Part shown: positions 16,050 through 24,535 of the stretch, in pieces | Position numbering within the stretch: the first letter of the stretch is position 1 | Layout: each line of letters opens with the position of its first letter | Assembly (NCBI GenBank): GCA_018433975.1 | Contig: JAHDQE010000119.1 | Location: 1 to 34,832 of the forward strand | Direction of reading: 5' to 3' | Origin: Ornatilinea sp. | GTDB lineage: Bacteria; Chloroflexota; Anaerolineae; Anaerolineales; Anaerolineaceae | Length of the DNA stretch: 34,832 bases | The notes under the pieces: model-generated | Databases searched by the model: none | What the model saw: the letters and a program-made list of their open reading frames with translations, nothing else | Told to the model about the DNA's origin: nothing | Made by a program: the position numbers and the translations under genes

Positions 16050-16940
16050 TTAGCCTGCTTGCGCCGCTGCGGCCTTCTTTCTATAAAGCATTCCTTCCAG
16101 CCAGTAAATCAGTAAGGCCGTCCAGATGATGCTGAACCCGATCAACTGTCCTGAAGAGAATGGCTCGCCATACACCACCAGTCCATTCAGGAATTGAAAA
16201 GTAGGGTTGATATACTGCAAAATGCCCAATGCCGAGAGCGGGATGAGCGGTGCCGCGGCGTTAAACAGCCAGATTGGGGCTACAGTTACCACGCCGGTGG
16301 CCATCAGCAGCAGCCGGATATTCCAACCGTCCTGCCCCAGGGCCCCCATTCCCTGGCTTTCAACATAGATTAAATACCCCAACGCAGGCAGCAGCATTAT
16401 TGAGAGTTCAAAGGTCATGCCGTGGAGTGCATCCAGCGGTGCGAATTTTTTCAAAAGACCGTAAAAACCAAAAGACCCGGCCAGCGCCAGCGCGATCCAC
16501 GGCGGCGCACCGTATATCCTCCACAGATACCCCACCCCGACCGCTGCCAGGCCAACCACCCCCCATTGAGCCGGACGCAGCCGTTCCCGCAGAAACACGA
16601 CCCCCATCAGCACACTCATCAACGGGTTGATGAAATATCCCAGGCTGGCTTCCACCAGATGCCCATTGTTTAATGCCCAGATGTACACTACCCAGTTGGT
16701 CGCCAGCAGGGCCGCCGTCAGGCTCAGGTAACCTAACGTCTTGCGGTCGCTGAAGGCCGCTTTCAGGCGCCCGCCTTCGCCGCGCAGCAGCACAATCACA
16801 AGCGCCAGGATAAAAGACCAGATGATCCGGTGGACCAGAGTTTGAAAAGATGGGACAGACTGGAGCTGTTTCCAGAAGAGCGGCAGCACACCCCATAAGA
16901 AGTAAGCGCCGGCAGCATAGAGGATTCCTTTTTTATTCAT
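16050..16940 (-). CDS. rarD: RarD-type EamA transporter
   Basis: A 296-residue protein with ten predicted membrane helices. The N-terminus (GILYAAGAYFLWGVLPLFWK) and the segments ATNWVVYIWALNNGHLVEAS and YFINPLMSVLMG are characteristic of RarD (chloramphenicol-sensitivity protein family). It is a predicted inner-membrane permease; the true substrate is not established for the family. The start at 16940 is supported by AAGGTG upstream; the frame extends further without a ribosome site. It converges with the thioesterase gene, with only 16 bases between the stops. Confidence 0.9.
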   Translation of the reverse strand: MNKKGILYAAGAYFLWGVLPLFWKQLQSVPSFQTLVHRIIWSFILALVIVLLRGEGGRLKAAFSDRKTLGYLSLTAALLATNWVVYIWALNNGHLVEASLGYFINPLMSVLMGVVFLRERLRPAQWGVVGLAAVGVGYLWRIYGAPPWIALALAGSFGFYGLLKKFAPLDALHGMTFELSIMLLPALGYLIYVESQGMGALGQDGWNIRLLLMATGVVTVAPIWLFNAAAPLIPLSALGILQYINPTFQFLNGLVVYGEPFSSGQLIGFSIIWTALLIYWLEGMLYRKKAAAAQAG

Positions 16941-17093
16941 GTACACCTTTGAGCAGCGTAAAATAATCGTGCGAAGTACCCGCCCTATCATAACAGATAA
17001 TCAGGGGGAATGTGAGTATACGCTCTCTTTTTAATTTGAGCCGGATGAAACAATTTCACCGCCCAGGAAGGGGGTGAAAGGACGATTAATGCG

Positions 17094-17124
17094 GAAAGCA
17101 GGCCTTAATATAAGGCCTGCTTTC
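17094..17124 (-). terminator. Hairpin terminator after the FecR/DUF5666 gene
   Basis: GAAAGCAGGCCTTA (17094-17107) and TAAGGCCTGCTTTC (17111-17124) form a perfect 14-bp stem with a 3-base loop, 26 bases past the stop. A clear T tract is missing, so efficiency is uncertain. Confidence 0.6.
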
Positions 17125-17149
17125 AAAGAACTCCCCCCCGATGGGGAAC

Positions 17150-18874
17150 CTATTTTTTCGGCTTTTTGGTGGGTTTAATCACCTCTTCTTTGGGAACTTT
17201 GGTCGGTTTGGGTTCCTTGGTTGGATTTAGCTCTTTGGTTGGTTTGGGCTGCAACAGCGCCTTGATTTCTCCCCAGCCCATTCCGGATTCGCGCATTTCA
17301 AAGATCTCATCCACCGGCGTTCCGGTTTCAGCGCTCAAGCTATAAACCAGGTCGATTTCACCAAACCCATAATGCTGACAGAACCTTTCCATAATCTCTT
17401 CATAAGGAACGTTATATCTTTCAGATAACGTGATTGCTTCCGGATGCGCTTCTGCGTTCCCGGTGCAATCCGTAAAAGCGTTCTCATCATCCGGCCCCGG
17501 AGTTTCAGAGGCCATAAGGGTCAAAGTTTGCTCCAGAGAAGGGGTCAGGGTCATCGTTCCTTCAGGAGTAGCGGTTTCGGTTGCGGTGGCATCCACTGGT
17601 TCGGTTTCTTCATCGTCCTCATCCAGCAATTCAATTTCTTTGGCAAACCACCGCTGGTCATCCAGCACAATAAAGTTCACCGATACCACATCCCCAATCT
17701 CGGGAGTACCATTAATCTCTGTTTCCTCCCCGAGCCAGATTGTTGTATTTCCAATGACCCAATGATCACTCCCCATTGCCACAATCTCACCGGTCAGTTT
17801 TGCTTTCTCGTGGTCATTCTTTGCCATTTCAATCCGGTCTGCAACGTAAGACCCGTCTTCAAGAATGCGGCCTCTCGCCAGGATAATATCTCCGGGTTGA
17901 AAATCACTCAAAACCAACGCGGTTGGGGGCACAGTGAACTGCACACCCGCCACAGTCCATTGCTCACCCACTATTGAGGTCAATTGTCCCTGAACAGAAA
18001 ATTGATAGGCAGGCGTTTCCAGTCCCAGGCCTTTCCGCGCCGTTGTGGTCTGTCCCGAGGTGAGATAAACCTCCGCATCCCCGCTCGTCACTTGAACTTT
18101 CCCGGTATCTACGGAAATGATGGCCTGTTCGTTCTGATCTACGCTGACATCAAACATTGTGCCATGTACATTGACCTGACCAAAAGGCGTTTCCACTCCA
18201 AAAAAGCTTTTTTGCCCCCGCAGTGGGATGACGCTGTGATGCGTTTCACCAGACGTCTGATCAAAAGCAATTTTCAGAGATTTGTTCCACCCGCCATCCA
18301 GCGTGGTCAACACCACATCCGCATTTTCCCCAAGGACGGTCCGGCTGCCTTCAAAAAACACCAATGCCGCACCTGAATCCGCCGAAGAACGAAGGTGATC
18401 TCCCTCTTTAACCACGTCCCCATCTTTCAAAGCAACCCAGCCTGTTTCAGATTCAGAAGAAGCCACCTGTACAACACCGGTTACATCCACAAGCGTCGCA
18501 CGGTGCGCACTCCCTGGTCCCGCCAGCCAGATTGCCGCCGCGCCAGTCACAACAACCATCAGAGCCAGGACAGCAAATGCCCCCGCCCAGGCCCATCGCC
18601 GGGTGTGTTTTGCGGCAGGTTTTTTAGAAACCGCATTTTGTCTCGCTTGAGCCTGAGACTGCCTGCGGAGTTCTGCCATAACCGCCCGCTTTTGCAGATT
18701 TGCCTTTTGGGGATCCATTTTCGGATAATCCAATCCCCGGATCGCATGCACCAGTTCCAGAAGTTGTTTATCCTCATCCTCCGCTGATGGGGATTTTCCA
18801 GCAATACTTTCCAGAGACTGTCCATTTTCAAGTTCAGCAATCATCCGCTCTAAAAGATCATCATTACGCATCAT
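17150..18874 (-). CDS. FecR-domain and DUF5666-domain membrane protein, probable anti-sigma factor
   Basis: A 574-residue protein. The N-terminal 90 residues are cytoplasmic, as in anti-sigma factors. A membrane helix lies at about 94-118, then an external FecR domain (about 128-265; VTGVVQVASSES, VKEGDHLRSS, TPFGQVNVHGTMFDV). Two DUF5666-like beta units follow (about 293-420), then a Thr/Glu-rich linker and a C-terminus of lysine-rich PTK repeats that may contact the cell wall. Its start overlaps the sigma gene by 11 bases, so the pair is translationally coupled. It likely holds the sigma factor at the membrane until an envelope signal arrives; the signal is unknown. Confidence 0.82.
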   Translation of the reverse strand: MMRNDDLLERMIAELENGQSLESIAGKSPSAEDEDKQLLELVHAIRGLDYPKMDPQKANLQKRAVMAELRRQSQAQARQNAVSKKPAAKHTRRWAWAGAFAVLALMVVVTGAAAIWLAGPGSAHRATLVDVTGVVQVASSESETGWVALKDGDVVKEGDHLRSSADSGAALVFFEGSRTVLGENADVVLTTLDGGWNKSLKIAFDQTSGETHHSVIPLRGQKSFFGVETPFGQVNVHGTMFDVSVDQNEQAIISVDTGKVQVTSGDAEVYLTSGQTTTARKGLGLETPAYQFSVQGQLTSIVGEQWTVAGVQFTVPPTALVLSDFQPGDIILARGRILEDGSYVADRIEMAKNDHEKAKLTGEIVAMGSDHWVIGNTTIWLGEETEINGTPEIGDVVSVNFIVLDDQRWFAKEIELLDEDDEETEPVDATATETATPEGTMTLTPSLEQTLTLMASETPGPDDENAFTDCTGNAEAHPEAITLSERYNVPYEEIMERFCQHYGFGEIDLVYSLSAETGTPVDEIFEMRESGMGWGEIKALLQPKPTKELNPTKEPKPTKVPKEEVIKPTKKPKK

Positions 18875-19421
18875 AAGAAACCTCCCATCGATCTAACACT
18901 TCCCGCAAGGCAAGCAGTCCGCGCCTTTGCAGTCCTTTCACGGAATCCTCGCTTTTGTGAAGTGTGCCGGCCACTTGAGTGATGGGTAATCCGGCAATAA
19001 ATCGCAGGATAATCACGCTGCGTTGATCTTCGTTAATTTTTTCCAATCCCTTTAAAAGAGTTTCTTCTGTCATCTTTTTCGACACCTCAGAAAATACACT
19101 CTCAGAATCTTTTACAAGTTCCTCATTAATCGGAACTTCTGGATGAACCTGATTCTTACGGTAATGATCAATGATCCTGTTTTGTGCAATCCGGAATAAC
19201 CACGCCTGAAAACTGCCTTTTTCAATTTGAAAATCCGAAATCTTCTGCACCATTTTCAAGAAAACCTCAGAAGTAATATCTTCTGCGACTCCTTGATTAC
19301 CTGTACGGTAAAACACGTAGCGAAAAATTTGCTGGTGATAACGTTCATATAACTCACCCGCAGCAATTTCACTGCCCTGGCGTGCTCGAATAACAAGTTC
19401 TTGGTCTTCAAAAACTGGCAT
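18864..19421 (-). CDS. ECF-type RNA polymerase sigma factor (first pair)
   Basis: A 185-residue sigma-70 family protein of extracytoplasmic-function type. Region 2 spans about 20-90 (LYERYHQQIFRYVFYRTG, AEDITSEVFLKM, FQAWLFRIAQNRIIDHYR). Region 4 spans about 125-178, with a helix-turn-helix in LPITQVAGTLHKSEDSVKG. Region 3 is absent, as is usual. A GAGGATC site precedes the ATG. It overlaps its putative anti-sigma gene. It should direct RNA polymerase to a small regulon; no self-promoter with a clear ECF motif was identified upstream. Confidence 0.92.
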   Translation of the reverse strand: MPVFEDQELVIRARQGSEIAAGELYERYHQQIFRYVFYRTGNQGVAEDITSEVFLKMVQKISDFQIEKGSFQAWLFRIAQNRIIDHYRKNQVHPEVPINEELVKDSESVFSEVSKKMTEETLLKGLEKINEDQRSVIILRFIAGLPITQVAGTLHKSEDSVKGLQRRGLLALREVLDRWEVSYDA

Positions 19422-19691
19422 AAGGATCCTCAGGAAGCCGTATACACATGTACATCTTTAATAACGATGATCTTCTCAAAAAGTGTCGAAAGCATAAAGC
19501 TATTTTCCTTTTCTTCTCAGAATTCTAACATTAATCAAAATGTATTCCCAGAAACAATCCAATGAAAAGCGGGAGAAAAAGTGCAGGTCGCTTTAATCCC
19601 CCTGATTGCCGCAGACACCGCCATCCGGATTGAAGGTATGGATATGTTAAACCCATCACACCGGCATACCGAGTTCACCATATCCCCCCAC

Positions 19692-20510
19692 TTATGGCCG
19701 GATGGACTCCGCAATTTGCAGCATCACATCCAGCGGTAGTTGTTCTTCACTGCCCAGCCAGAATTGAAAGCTGCCCCCATCCTCCGTGGAAATTTCCCAG
19801 ATCAGCAGGTTATAAGGAACCGGGGCCGGGTTACCGCTTTCATCCAGTCTCAGACCCCAGGAGAAATCCGGAAGCCAAACTCCGTCATTCCCGCCAACGC
19901 TCACGAACTGCGGCTCAGTCTGACCGGTACCAAAATTGAGCAGCGGAACATCCGCAGCCGGATCAAGGGGTATCTGAGAGAACGAGAGAATCTTCCCGCT
20001 CAGGGCCTGCTCAAACATTACTTCTATTTTGGTGACAGTCCCCGAACGGTTGAAAAGCACCTCTACCGGTCTATCCACACCCTGTGATGCCGGAGCATAT
20101 CCTTCGGGGAGAAAGGAAGGATAGTAGACCGGAAACCCGGCAATGTCACCGGCACCCGACAGGTCCGCCTGGACTGTACGGGGCGTATACACGGTTTCCG
20201 GGGTGGCGGTCAGCATTTGCTCGGCAGCGGGTGGTTCGTTGGTGAATACAAACAAACCAAACTGCACAATTTTTTGAGCCAGTGCGCGCCCGGGCGGGGT
20301 CAGGAACATCCCCAACAATAAAATAAGCGCAGCCGCACCGGCCCAGGCCAGCATCCGGCGTGAACGGGGGAGTTGCTTTGGCGAATAAGCCGGTGGGTAG
20401 ATCCGGTCATAGGCCTGCTCGGTATGGCTGCGTAAATTCTCAGCAAACTTTTCCGCGGGTTGTGGGACCGCCCGCGAAAGCAATTCTTCAAGAAGCGTGA
20501 AATCAGTCAT
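19692..20510 (-). CDS. Probable anti-sigma factor with C-terminal DUF4367-like domain
   Basis: A 272-residue protein with an N-terminal cytoplasmic region of 50 residues, one membrane helix at about 52-70 (MLAWAGAAALILLLGMFL), and an external DUF4367-like domain (about 120-270; AGFPVYYPSFLPEGYAP, VWLPDFSWGLRL). The ATG at 20510 overlaps the sigma stop by eight bases. A longer open frame exists upstream but only reads through the sigma gene in another frame. The role, a membrane-bound partner of the upstream sigma factor, is inferred from overlap and topology. Confidence 0.78.
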   Translation of the reverse strand: MTDFTLLEELLSRAVPQPAEKFAENLRSHTEQAYDRIYPPAYSPKQLPRSRRMLAWAGAAALILLLGMFLTPPGRALAQKIVQFGLFVFTNEPPAAEQMLTATPETVYTPRTVQADLSGAGDIAGFPVYYPSFLPEGYAPASQGVDRPVEVLFNRSGTVTKIEVMFEQALSGKILSFSQIPLDPAADVPLLNFGTGQTEPQFVSVGGNDGVWLPDFSWGLRLDESGNPAPVPYNLLIWEISTEDGGSFQFWLGSEEQLPLDVMLQIAESIRP

Positions 20511-21090
20511 GGGTACTCTCCCTGATGAGCAAAAGATTTTCGGCATCCCCATCCAGTCCTTGTTGCAGTTCGTGGAGAGCACGGCTGAGATGAGCGGAAA
20601 TAGTACGCTCGCCGAGCCCCAGCACCGCGGCAATTTCATTGTTCCGCAGCCCGCCAAAATAACGCAGCAAAACCACTTCCCGTTTCCGGGGGCTGAGTTC
20701 CCCGACCCTCTCCAGCACACCTGCTTGCATCTCGCGATGCAGAGCGTGCATTTCCGGAGTGGGGGAAGAATCCGGCAGGGTTTCATTTTCACCCAAACCC
20801 TGATTCAACACAGGATTTCGACGATAGTAATCCGCCAGCTTTCGCCGGGCAATCTGGAACACCCATGCCCGGAATGACCCGGGGTGCCGCCAGCGGAACT
20901 TTTTCAATTTCTGCACCAGAATCAGCACCACATCCGAAACCAGGTCTTCGGTCTCCGCTGTTGAGGGCATCCGCACGCGCAGGTACCCGTACAAACCGGG
21001 CAGCAGGGCATCATATAACCGGCCAAACGCCTCCCGGTCGCCTGCCTGAGCCGCAAATACCAGTGATCTTTCTTGTTCCGGATCATACAT
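20503..21090 (-). CDS. ECF-type RNA polymerase sigma factor (second pair)
   Basis: A 195-residue ECF sigma factor. Region 2: FGRLYDALLPGLYGYL, AETEDLVSDVVLILV and FRAWVFQIARRKLADYYR (about 20-95). Region 4: LSPRKREVVLLRYFGGL with helix-turn-helix NNEIAAVLGLGERTISAHL (about 130-180). It is related to, but clearly distinct from, the sigma factor at 18864-19421. It is followed by its own putative anti-sigma gene with an 8-base overlap, so this stretch holds two independent sigma modules in the same orientation. A GGAG site lies ten bases upstream of the ATG. Confidence 0.92.
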   Translation of the reverse strand: MYDPEQERSLVFAAQAGDREAFGRLYDALLPGLYGYLRVRMPSTAETEDLVSDVVLILVQKLKKFRWRHPGSFRAWVFQIARRKLADYYRRNPVLNQGLGENETLPDSSPTPEMHALHREMQAGVLERVGELSPRKREVVLLRYFGGLRNNEIAAVLGLGERTISAHLSRALHELQQGLDGDAENLLLIRESTHD

Positions 21091-21424
21091 GCAGTGTAAA
21101 CTCCACCATAATGGTTCTCAACAGGTTAACGCAAAACGAGAGAAGAATACTGCAATCCGCAGGACAGGGAATTAAGATACTCCTTACCCCACACCTGCAG
21201 GATACGGATTGAAAATATTATAGCGGCAACCCCGGGTTTTCGGTTTTGGGGTTCGGGCCAGAGACTCCGGATTGTGTTTTCTTTTACGGATGCTTAACGC
21301 AAAAACATAGAACCGTAAAGATTCTTTTTATTTTTCTTGATTCAAAGTTTAATTATCACGAACGGAACGACATCCCATTCCCCCGCACTGCTATCCCGTT
21401 TTCTTCTAATAACAACCACACCGC
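21091..21424. other. Intergenic region without a convincing gene
   Basis: The region holds the leader and promoter of the second sigma operon. A minus-strand TATAAT lies at 21222-21217, but no good -35 box is found at the right distance. I see no coding pattern or strong hairpin in the rest. Confidence 0.5.
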
Positions 21425-21733
21425 TTAATCATCCCATCGGACTTCAACCTTATTTTCCATCATCCCCAGCAGCCAGCCGCCGCACTGCACCCAACCCCGC
21501 CGCAGCCGGCCCTGTGCGTCCCGTACCGCCACCCGGTACACCACCTGTCCCTTGCTGGACCACCAGAATGGCCCCCTGGCGAACATGCGGAGCTCGGATT
21601 CCTCCAGTTCCAGACCGTTTTTCACGGCCCAATCCCGCAGCATCTGCTGCGAGCGTGTTACCAACCGGTAAATCGAGCCCCCTACCCCCAAGGTCACCAA
21701 TACAATCAGTAAAAACATCGTCCAGTCACCCAT
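21425..21733 (-). CDS. Small membrane protein, paralogue A (flanks the island)
   Basis: A 102-residue protein with one N-terminal membrane helix (MFLLIVLVTLGVGGSIYRLV) and a soluble C-terminus with the pattern RGPFWWSSKGQVVYRVAVRD, then GRLRRGWVQ and a WDD end. No named domain is recognised. The gene at 27263-27586 encodes a clear relative with the same layout (RGPF...QVVYRVSVRDGQG..REGWV...WED). The start at 21733 is supported by GGAGG eight bases upstream. The paralogues flank the A/T-rich island on the same strand. Confidence 0.65.
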   Translation of the reverse strand: MGDWTMFLLIVLVTLGVGGSIYRLVTRSQQMLRDWAVKNGLELEESELRMFARGPFWWSSKGQVVYRVAVRDAQGRLRRGWVQCGGWLLGMMENKVEVRWDD

Positions 21734-21778
21734 CAAATTAACCTCCAACACCTAATTGTACCGGATATCTTTAGCACA

Positions 21779-22440
21779 TTGCGTTATGGATTGGTAATCT
21801 TAACGGGTAGTACTGATACGGTCAAAGAACAACCGAACCTATACTCACTTTCCATCGCATCCTGTAAACTATTTTCAAACTCACTGCCCCAGCCCCCTTC
21901 ATACCATCTCTTCCGCACAAAGCGATGAAAACTAGATCATTCCCAATCACATACCCGCTTCACCACCCCATGTTTGGCCAGATTGTAATGAACACAATCT
22001 AGATGCTACAAATGTGCCTTATCCCGAATCGTATATTCACAAAAGCGCCCCTGCCACACAGTTGCCTTTCCCTGTTGCATCCGAGATCGGCTATGTAGCT
22101 TACTTACTCACTCCACCAATTTTTAATATCGAATGGAAAATATCCGTAAATCTCACTCTATCGCACCGAATAATTTACTTCATCCTCTGGAAGCGTCCAA
22201 ATACAATGCAGATGATCCAGCAGCAGACAAATCGCATCGGTAAAAAAATGGGAAGCGGCGCTTCACATTCGTCTAAGCCAACCGAAGAAAATTGCGAGCT
22301 GCTTCTGTAATCAGAATTAGCTTTCGCCAATATCTCTCACCACGGTGAAAAAATATGCCTCTCCTCAAACAAATAATCGACGATACTCAATCATAAAAAA
22401 TTATAATAAAATTTACGCTTTCGATGCGTTGGAAACATTC
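21779..22440 (-). mobile_element. Decayed RAYT-type transposable element
   Basis: The segment contains the RAYT pseudogene. Its two ends resemble the ends of a shorter copy at 24536-24745. The left end shares TGCG(T)T.TGGATTGG.AATCTTAACGG with 24545-24573; the right end shares TTTACGCTTT..TGCG with about 24710-24726. The hairpins clear in the second copy are eroded here. Confidence 0.6.
21815..22350 (-). pseudogene. REP-associated tyrosine transposase (RAYT, Y1/HUH type), broken
   Basis: Read on the minus strand in shifting frames, the segment gives the diagnostic RAYT motifs in order. First TDAICLLLDHLHCIWTLPED (about 22230-22170; HLH is the HUH metal site). Then VWQGRFCEYTIRD (about 22060-22020), HLDCVHYNLAKHG with the family's tyrosine, SSFHRFVRKRWYEGGWG, and a tail FENSLQDA. 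Frameshifts and in-frame stops interrupt the reading, so it is not functional. RAYTs mobilise short REP hairpin elements; an intact copy may exist elsewhere in the genome. Confidence 0.8.
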
Positions 22441-22505
22441 CCTATTTTGTTAAACCGTTGTTTGGAGTAAATCCTCGCAAGTAAATGCTAATTCCGGAAG
22501 TATTC

Positions 22506-22802
22506 CTATACGCAACACAGAGCTTTTTTACACAATACTACAAAAATCAGTATGGTATAAAGCAAAATCGTTACTATCAATGTACAAATTAGCGTTGCTA
22601 CAATTATGAAAGTATAGTCATCTTCATTCGCGTTGCCACTAGACACTTTATGTCCAGAGATGATACCTCGAGCAAGTGCTCCTGATAACCAATCTGGTAA
22701 ATCAATCGATCTTCGATTTCGATAAACCCAAACCCAAAAATAGCCAATTGGAATGGGAAATATGATTAGTGCAACGCCATAACAACAGAGAAAGTTTTCC
22801 AT
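22506..22802 (-). CDS. Island gene 4: small two-helix membrane protein, unknown
   Basis: A 98-residue protein with one membrane helix near the N-terminus (about 8-27) and a second near the C-terminus (about 67-92, rich in I/L/V). Between them is a polar loop, DLPDWLSGALARGIISGH. No family is recognised. It starts five bases after island gene 3 without an obvious ribosome site, so translation is probably coupled. It could anchor the products of the other island genes at the membrane; this is inference from order alone. Confidence 0.65.
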   Translation of the reverse strand: MENFLCCYGVALIIFPIPIGYFWVWVYRNRRSIDLPDWLSGALARGIISGHKVSSGNANEDDYTFIIVATLICTLIVTILLYTILIFVVLCKKALCCV

Positions 22803-22807
22803 ATTTT

Positions 22808-23023
22808 TTACTTTATATCCATATCGTAAAAATATTTAAGAATTAAGTCGGCCTCCTCTTGTTTAATTCTTCCAATTATATTGGCACGAATGTACTCACG
22901 CTGAGCAATGGTTATTGCTCCAGCCGTAATCTTTACCAGAGTAACCAATGCCCCACCTCGTTTTTCTTGAATAACAAGATTTTTTCCACTTTCAAATATC
23001 ACAAGTTTATTATTGTTTCCCAT
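22808..23023 (-). CDS. Island gene 3: 71-residue protein, unknown
   Basis: A 71-residue protein, MGNNNKLVIFESGKNLV..., with a hydrophobic central part (ALVTLVKITAGAITIA) and an amphipathic C-terminal helix (EEADLILKYFYDMDIK). No family is recognised. It begins two bases after the stop of island gene 2, with AGGATA just upstream, so it is part of the same transcript. The region before the end is like a short beta/helix domain, but nothing more can be said. Confidence 0.6.
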   Translation of the reverse strand: MGNNNKLVIFESGKNLVIQEKRGGALVTLVKITAGAITIAQREYIRANIIGRIKQEEADLILKYFYDMDIK

Positions 23024-23025
23024 AT

Positions 23026-23418
23026 TTATATCCTATGAGGTGAAATATTCGCCAACTCTTCATAAAACATGCCATACAGATGGTCAACCAGTTCTTGTTT
23101 CATAGCAGGTGGGTAATCTGATTGTTCAGCACGTATTACAGCTTTTGCACATTCTTCAGTCACTATTTCTAATTTTGAAATACGAATAATAACTTTCTGA
23201 CGATGTTGTTCAAATTCAATTGTTTTTTGAATAGCCCCAATTTCGACCACAACTGACGAAACTATGCTACCGCCATATCTAACAATCACAGCAGTTACAG
23301 CTTTTAGAAAAGCCTGAGTAACATCAGGGCTATTAAGAATCACATTCATCGTATCTTTAATTACCACTGGAATTTTATTGTTACCATTTCGTATTGAAAA
23401 ATTAGTGTTCTGTGTCAT
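23026..23418 (-). CDS. Island gene 2: 130-residue protein sharing a helical motif with island gene 1
   Basis: A 130-residue protein. The N-terminal half is hydrophobic and beta-branched (AVTAVIVRYGGSIVSSVVVE). The C-terminal part, residues 93-125, has AVIRAEQSDYPPAMKQELV followed by a helix ending YEELANI. The same pattern (AVIxA....D.PP.M..ELV..L....EE...I) occurs in island gene 1. A strong AGGAGGAG precedes the ATG. I recognise no known family. The shared motif suggests that the two proteins have a common fold or interact; this is inference. Confidence 0.65.
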   Translation of the reverse strand: MTQNTNFSIRNGNNKIPVVIKDTMNVILNSPDVTQAFLKAVTAVIVRYGGSIVSSVVVEIGAIQKTIEFEQHRQKVIIRISKLEIVTEECAKAVIRAEQSDYPPAMKQELVDHLYGMFYEELANISPHRI

Positions 23419-23447
23419 TTTCTCCTCCTATTTACAGAATCAAAAAT

Positions 23448-24158
23448 TTATTTTTTTGACTTAGCCTTTATCATTTTTAGACGAAGAAACAACTTACGTG
23501 ATTTTTTGTGTTTTTCATTAATTTCATTATGTAAAGGCTCAGACACAATTGATGGATTTAGGTGCTGAGTATATTCTGGTGAAATCTCTTTATTTGAAAC
23601 ATCACCCAATTGCGGAGTAGGCATAACTGCAAGTTTCTCCATTTGCTGTTGATAGCTATTCAGCCAACTCTCTATTATTTCAGCCTTTTTAGGATGATTT
23701 GAGGGAATTAAACGTATTCCTTTGACTATATCTTTATGATTTACTTTAACTTGATTTAATACTTCTTGAAATTGTCGCCGACTTATTGTTTTGGCATTTA
23801 AAGCCTTTTCCAAATTATCCCGAACTGGCTTTTCAAAAACTAGCAATTGCTCTTCTATCCGTTCGGGCATATAACGTCTATCTCTTGCATTTTGCAAAAT
23901 CTGCTCAATGGATTCTTCATATTGAGCAATTAAGTTTTTGACAAGTTCCTTTTGCATTTCTGGCGGAAAATCAGTTCTATTAATAGCTTTTATAACCGCT
24001 TGTCCACTTAACTTGGAATCCTCAACAAGTTTCATCCAATCTGTTTTTGTAAGAACACCATCATCATAAAGCCTTTTTAGCTCACTCTCTAAATAACTGG
24101 CTAATTTCATAAACTTATTGTGAGCTTCATCAAATAGAGATTCTCTTTGACTGTCCAT
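23448..24158 (-). CDS. Island gene 1: 236-residue helical repeat protein, unknown
   Basis: A 236-residue, highly charged, predicted all-helical protein without signal or membrane segment. It holds two versions of a 70-residue unit: unit 1 with AVIKAINRTDFPPEMQKELV (54-73) and unit 2 with DIVKGIRLIPSNHPKKAEII (143-162), each preceded by a (T/S)xxx(W/F)xx(L/V) helix. The C-terminal 30 residues are lysine-rich and could bind nucleic acid. The ATG at 24158 has GAGGAGG eight bases upstream; a TTG two codons earlier is less likely. It is the first gene of the four-gene island operon. Confidence 0.7.
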   Translation of the reverse strand: MDSQRESLFDEAHNKFMKLASYLESELKRLYDDGVLTKTDWMKLVEDSKLSGQAVIKAINRTDFPPEMQKELVKNLIAQYEESIEQILQNARDRRYMPERIEEQLLVFEKPVRDNLEKALNAKTISRRQFQEVLNQVKVNHKDIVKGIRLIPSNHPKKAEIIESWLNSYQQQMEKLAVMPTPQLGDVSNKEISPEYTQHLNPSIVSEPLHNEINEKHKKSRKLFLRLKMIKAKSKK

Positions 24159-24535
24159 GATCAAACCTCCTCAATTCATCTTTTTTTATCCTACAACGGT
24201 GTAAAGAATACCTGTTTACCTAACAAACAGCTAAGGCATTTTAAGAAAACAAATTTCTCAAAGAAAAGAATCTAAAATTTGTCACGATCACAATGTAAAA
24301 ACAAATTATGGTAAAACACCCCACTTACCATTCACCCATAAATTACCCCACAAATAAGTAGTTTTATTATATTAACTTATGTGTCCAATTGCAAGTAGTT
24401 GCGAACAGTGTTTGCCCCAAAAATGGTTGGCAAAATTTTAGAAAAAGATGAAGGCACAATATTTCCTGGATACTTGAATACAGATCACACCACTTTGGAT
24501 CCGGCAACCATCAAGCCATTGTCCATCCCCAGCCA
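24159..24535. other. A/T-rich intergenic region without a convincing gene
   Basis: Upstream region of the four-gene operon. It contains one copy of an imperfect repeat (24321-24359) also found at 27029-27068. A 50-codon plus-strand frame (24423-24575, MVGKILEKDEG...) runs into the RAYT-like remnant; it has no ribosome site and may be a gene fragment or chance. Confidence 0.5.
24321..24359. repeat. Imperfect 40-base direct repeat, copy 1
   Basis: Starts CCACTT and ends ATAAATTACCCCACAAATAAGT. It matches 27029-27068 at about 30 of 40 aligned positions by eye. The two copies bracket the ATPase gene. Confidence 0.35.

Noticed and set aside
20511..20792. 94-residue N-terminal extension of the DUF4367 anti-sigma gene
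   Set aside because: It only reads through the overlapping sigma gene in another frame, is Cys-rich and without homology features; the 8-base overlap start at 20510 fits a coupled pair.
22014..22310. 98-codon plus-strand open frame in the RAYT region
   Set aside because: The opposite strand holds unmistakable RAYT motifs; this frame has no ribosome site and is antisense to them.
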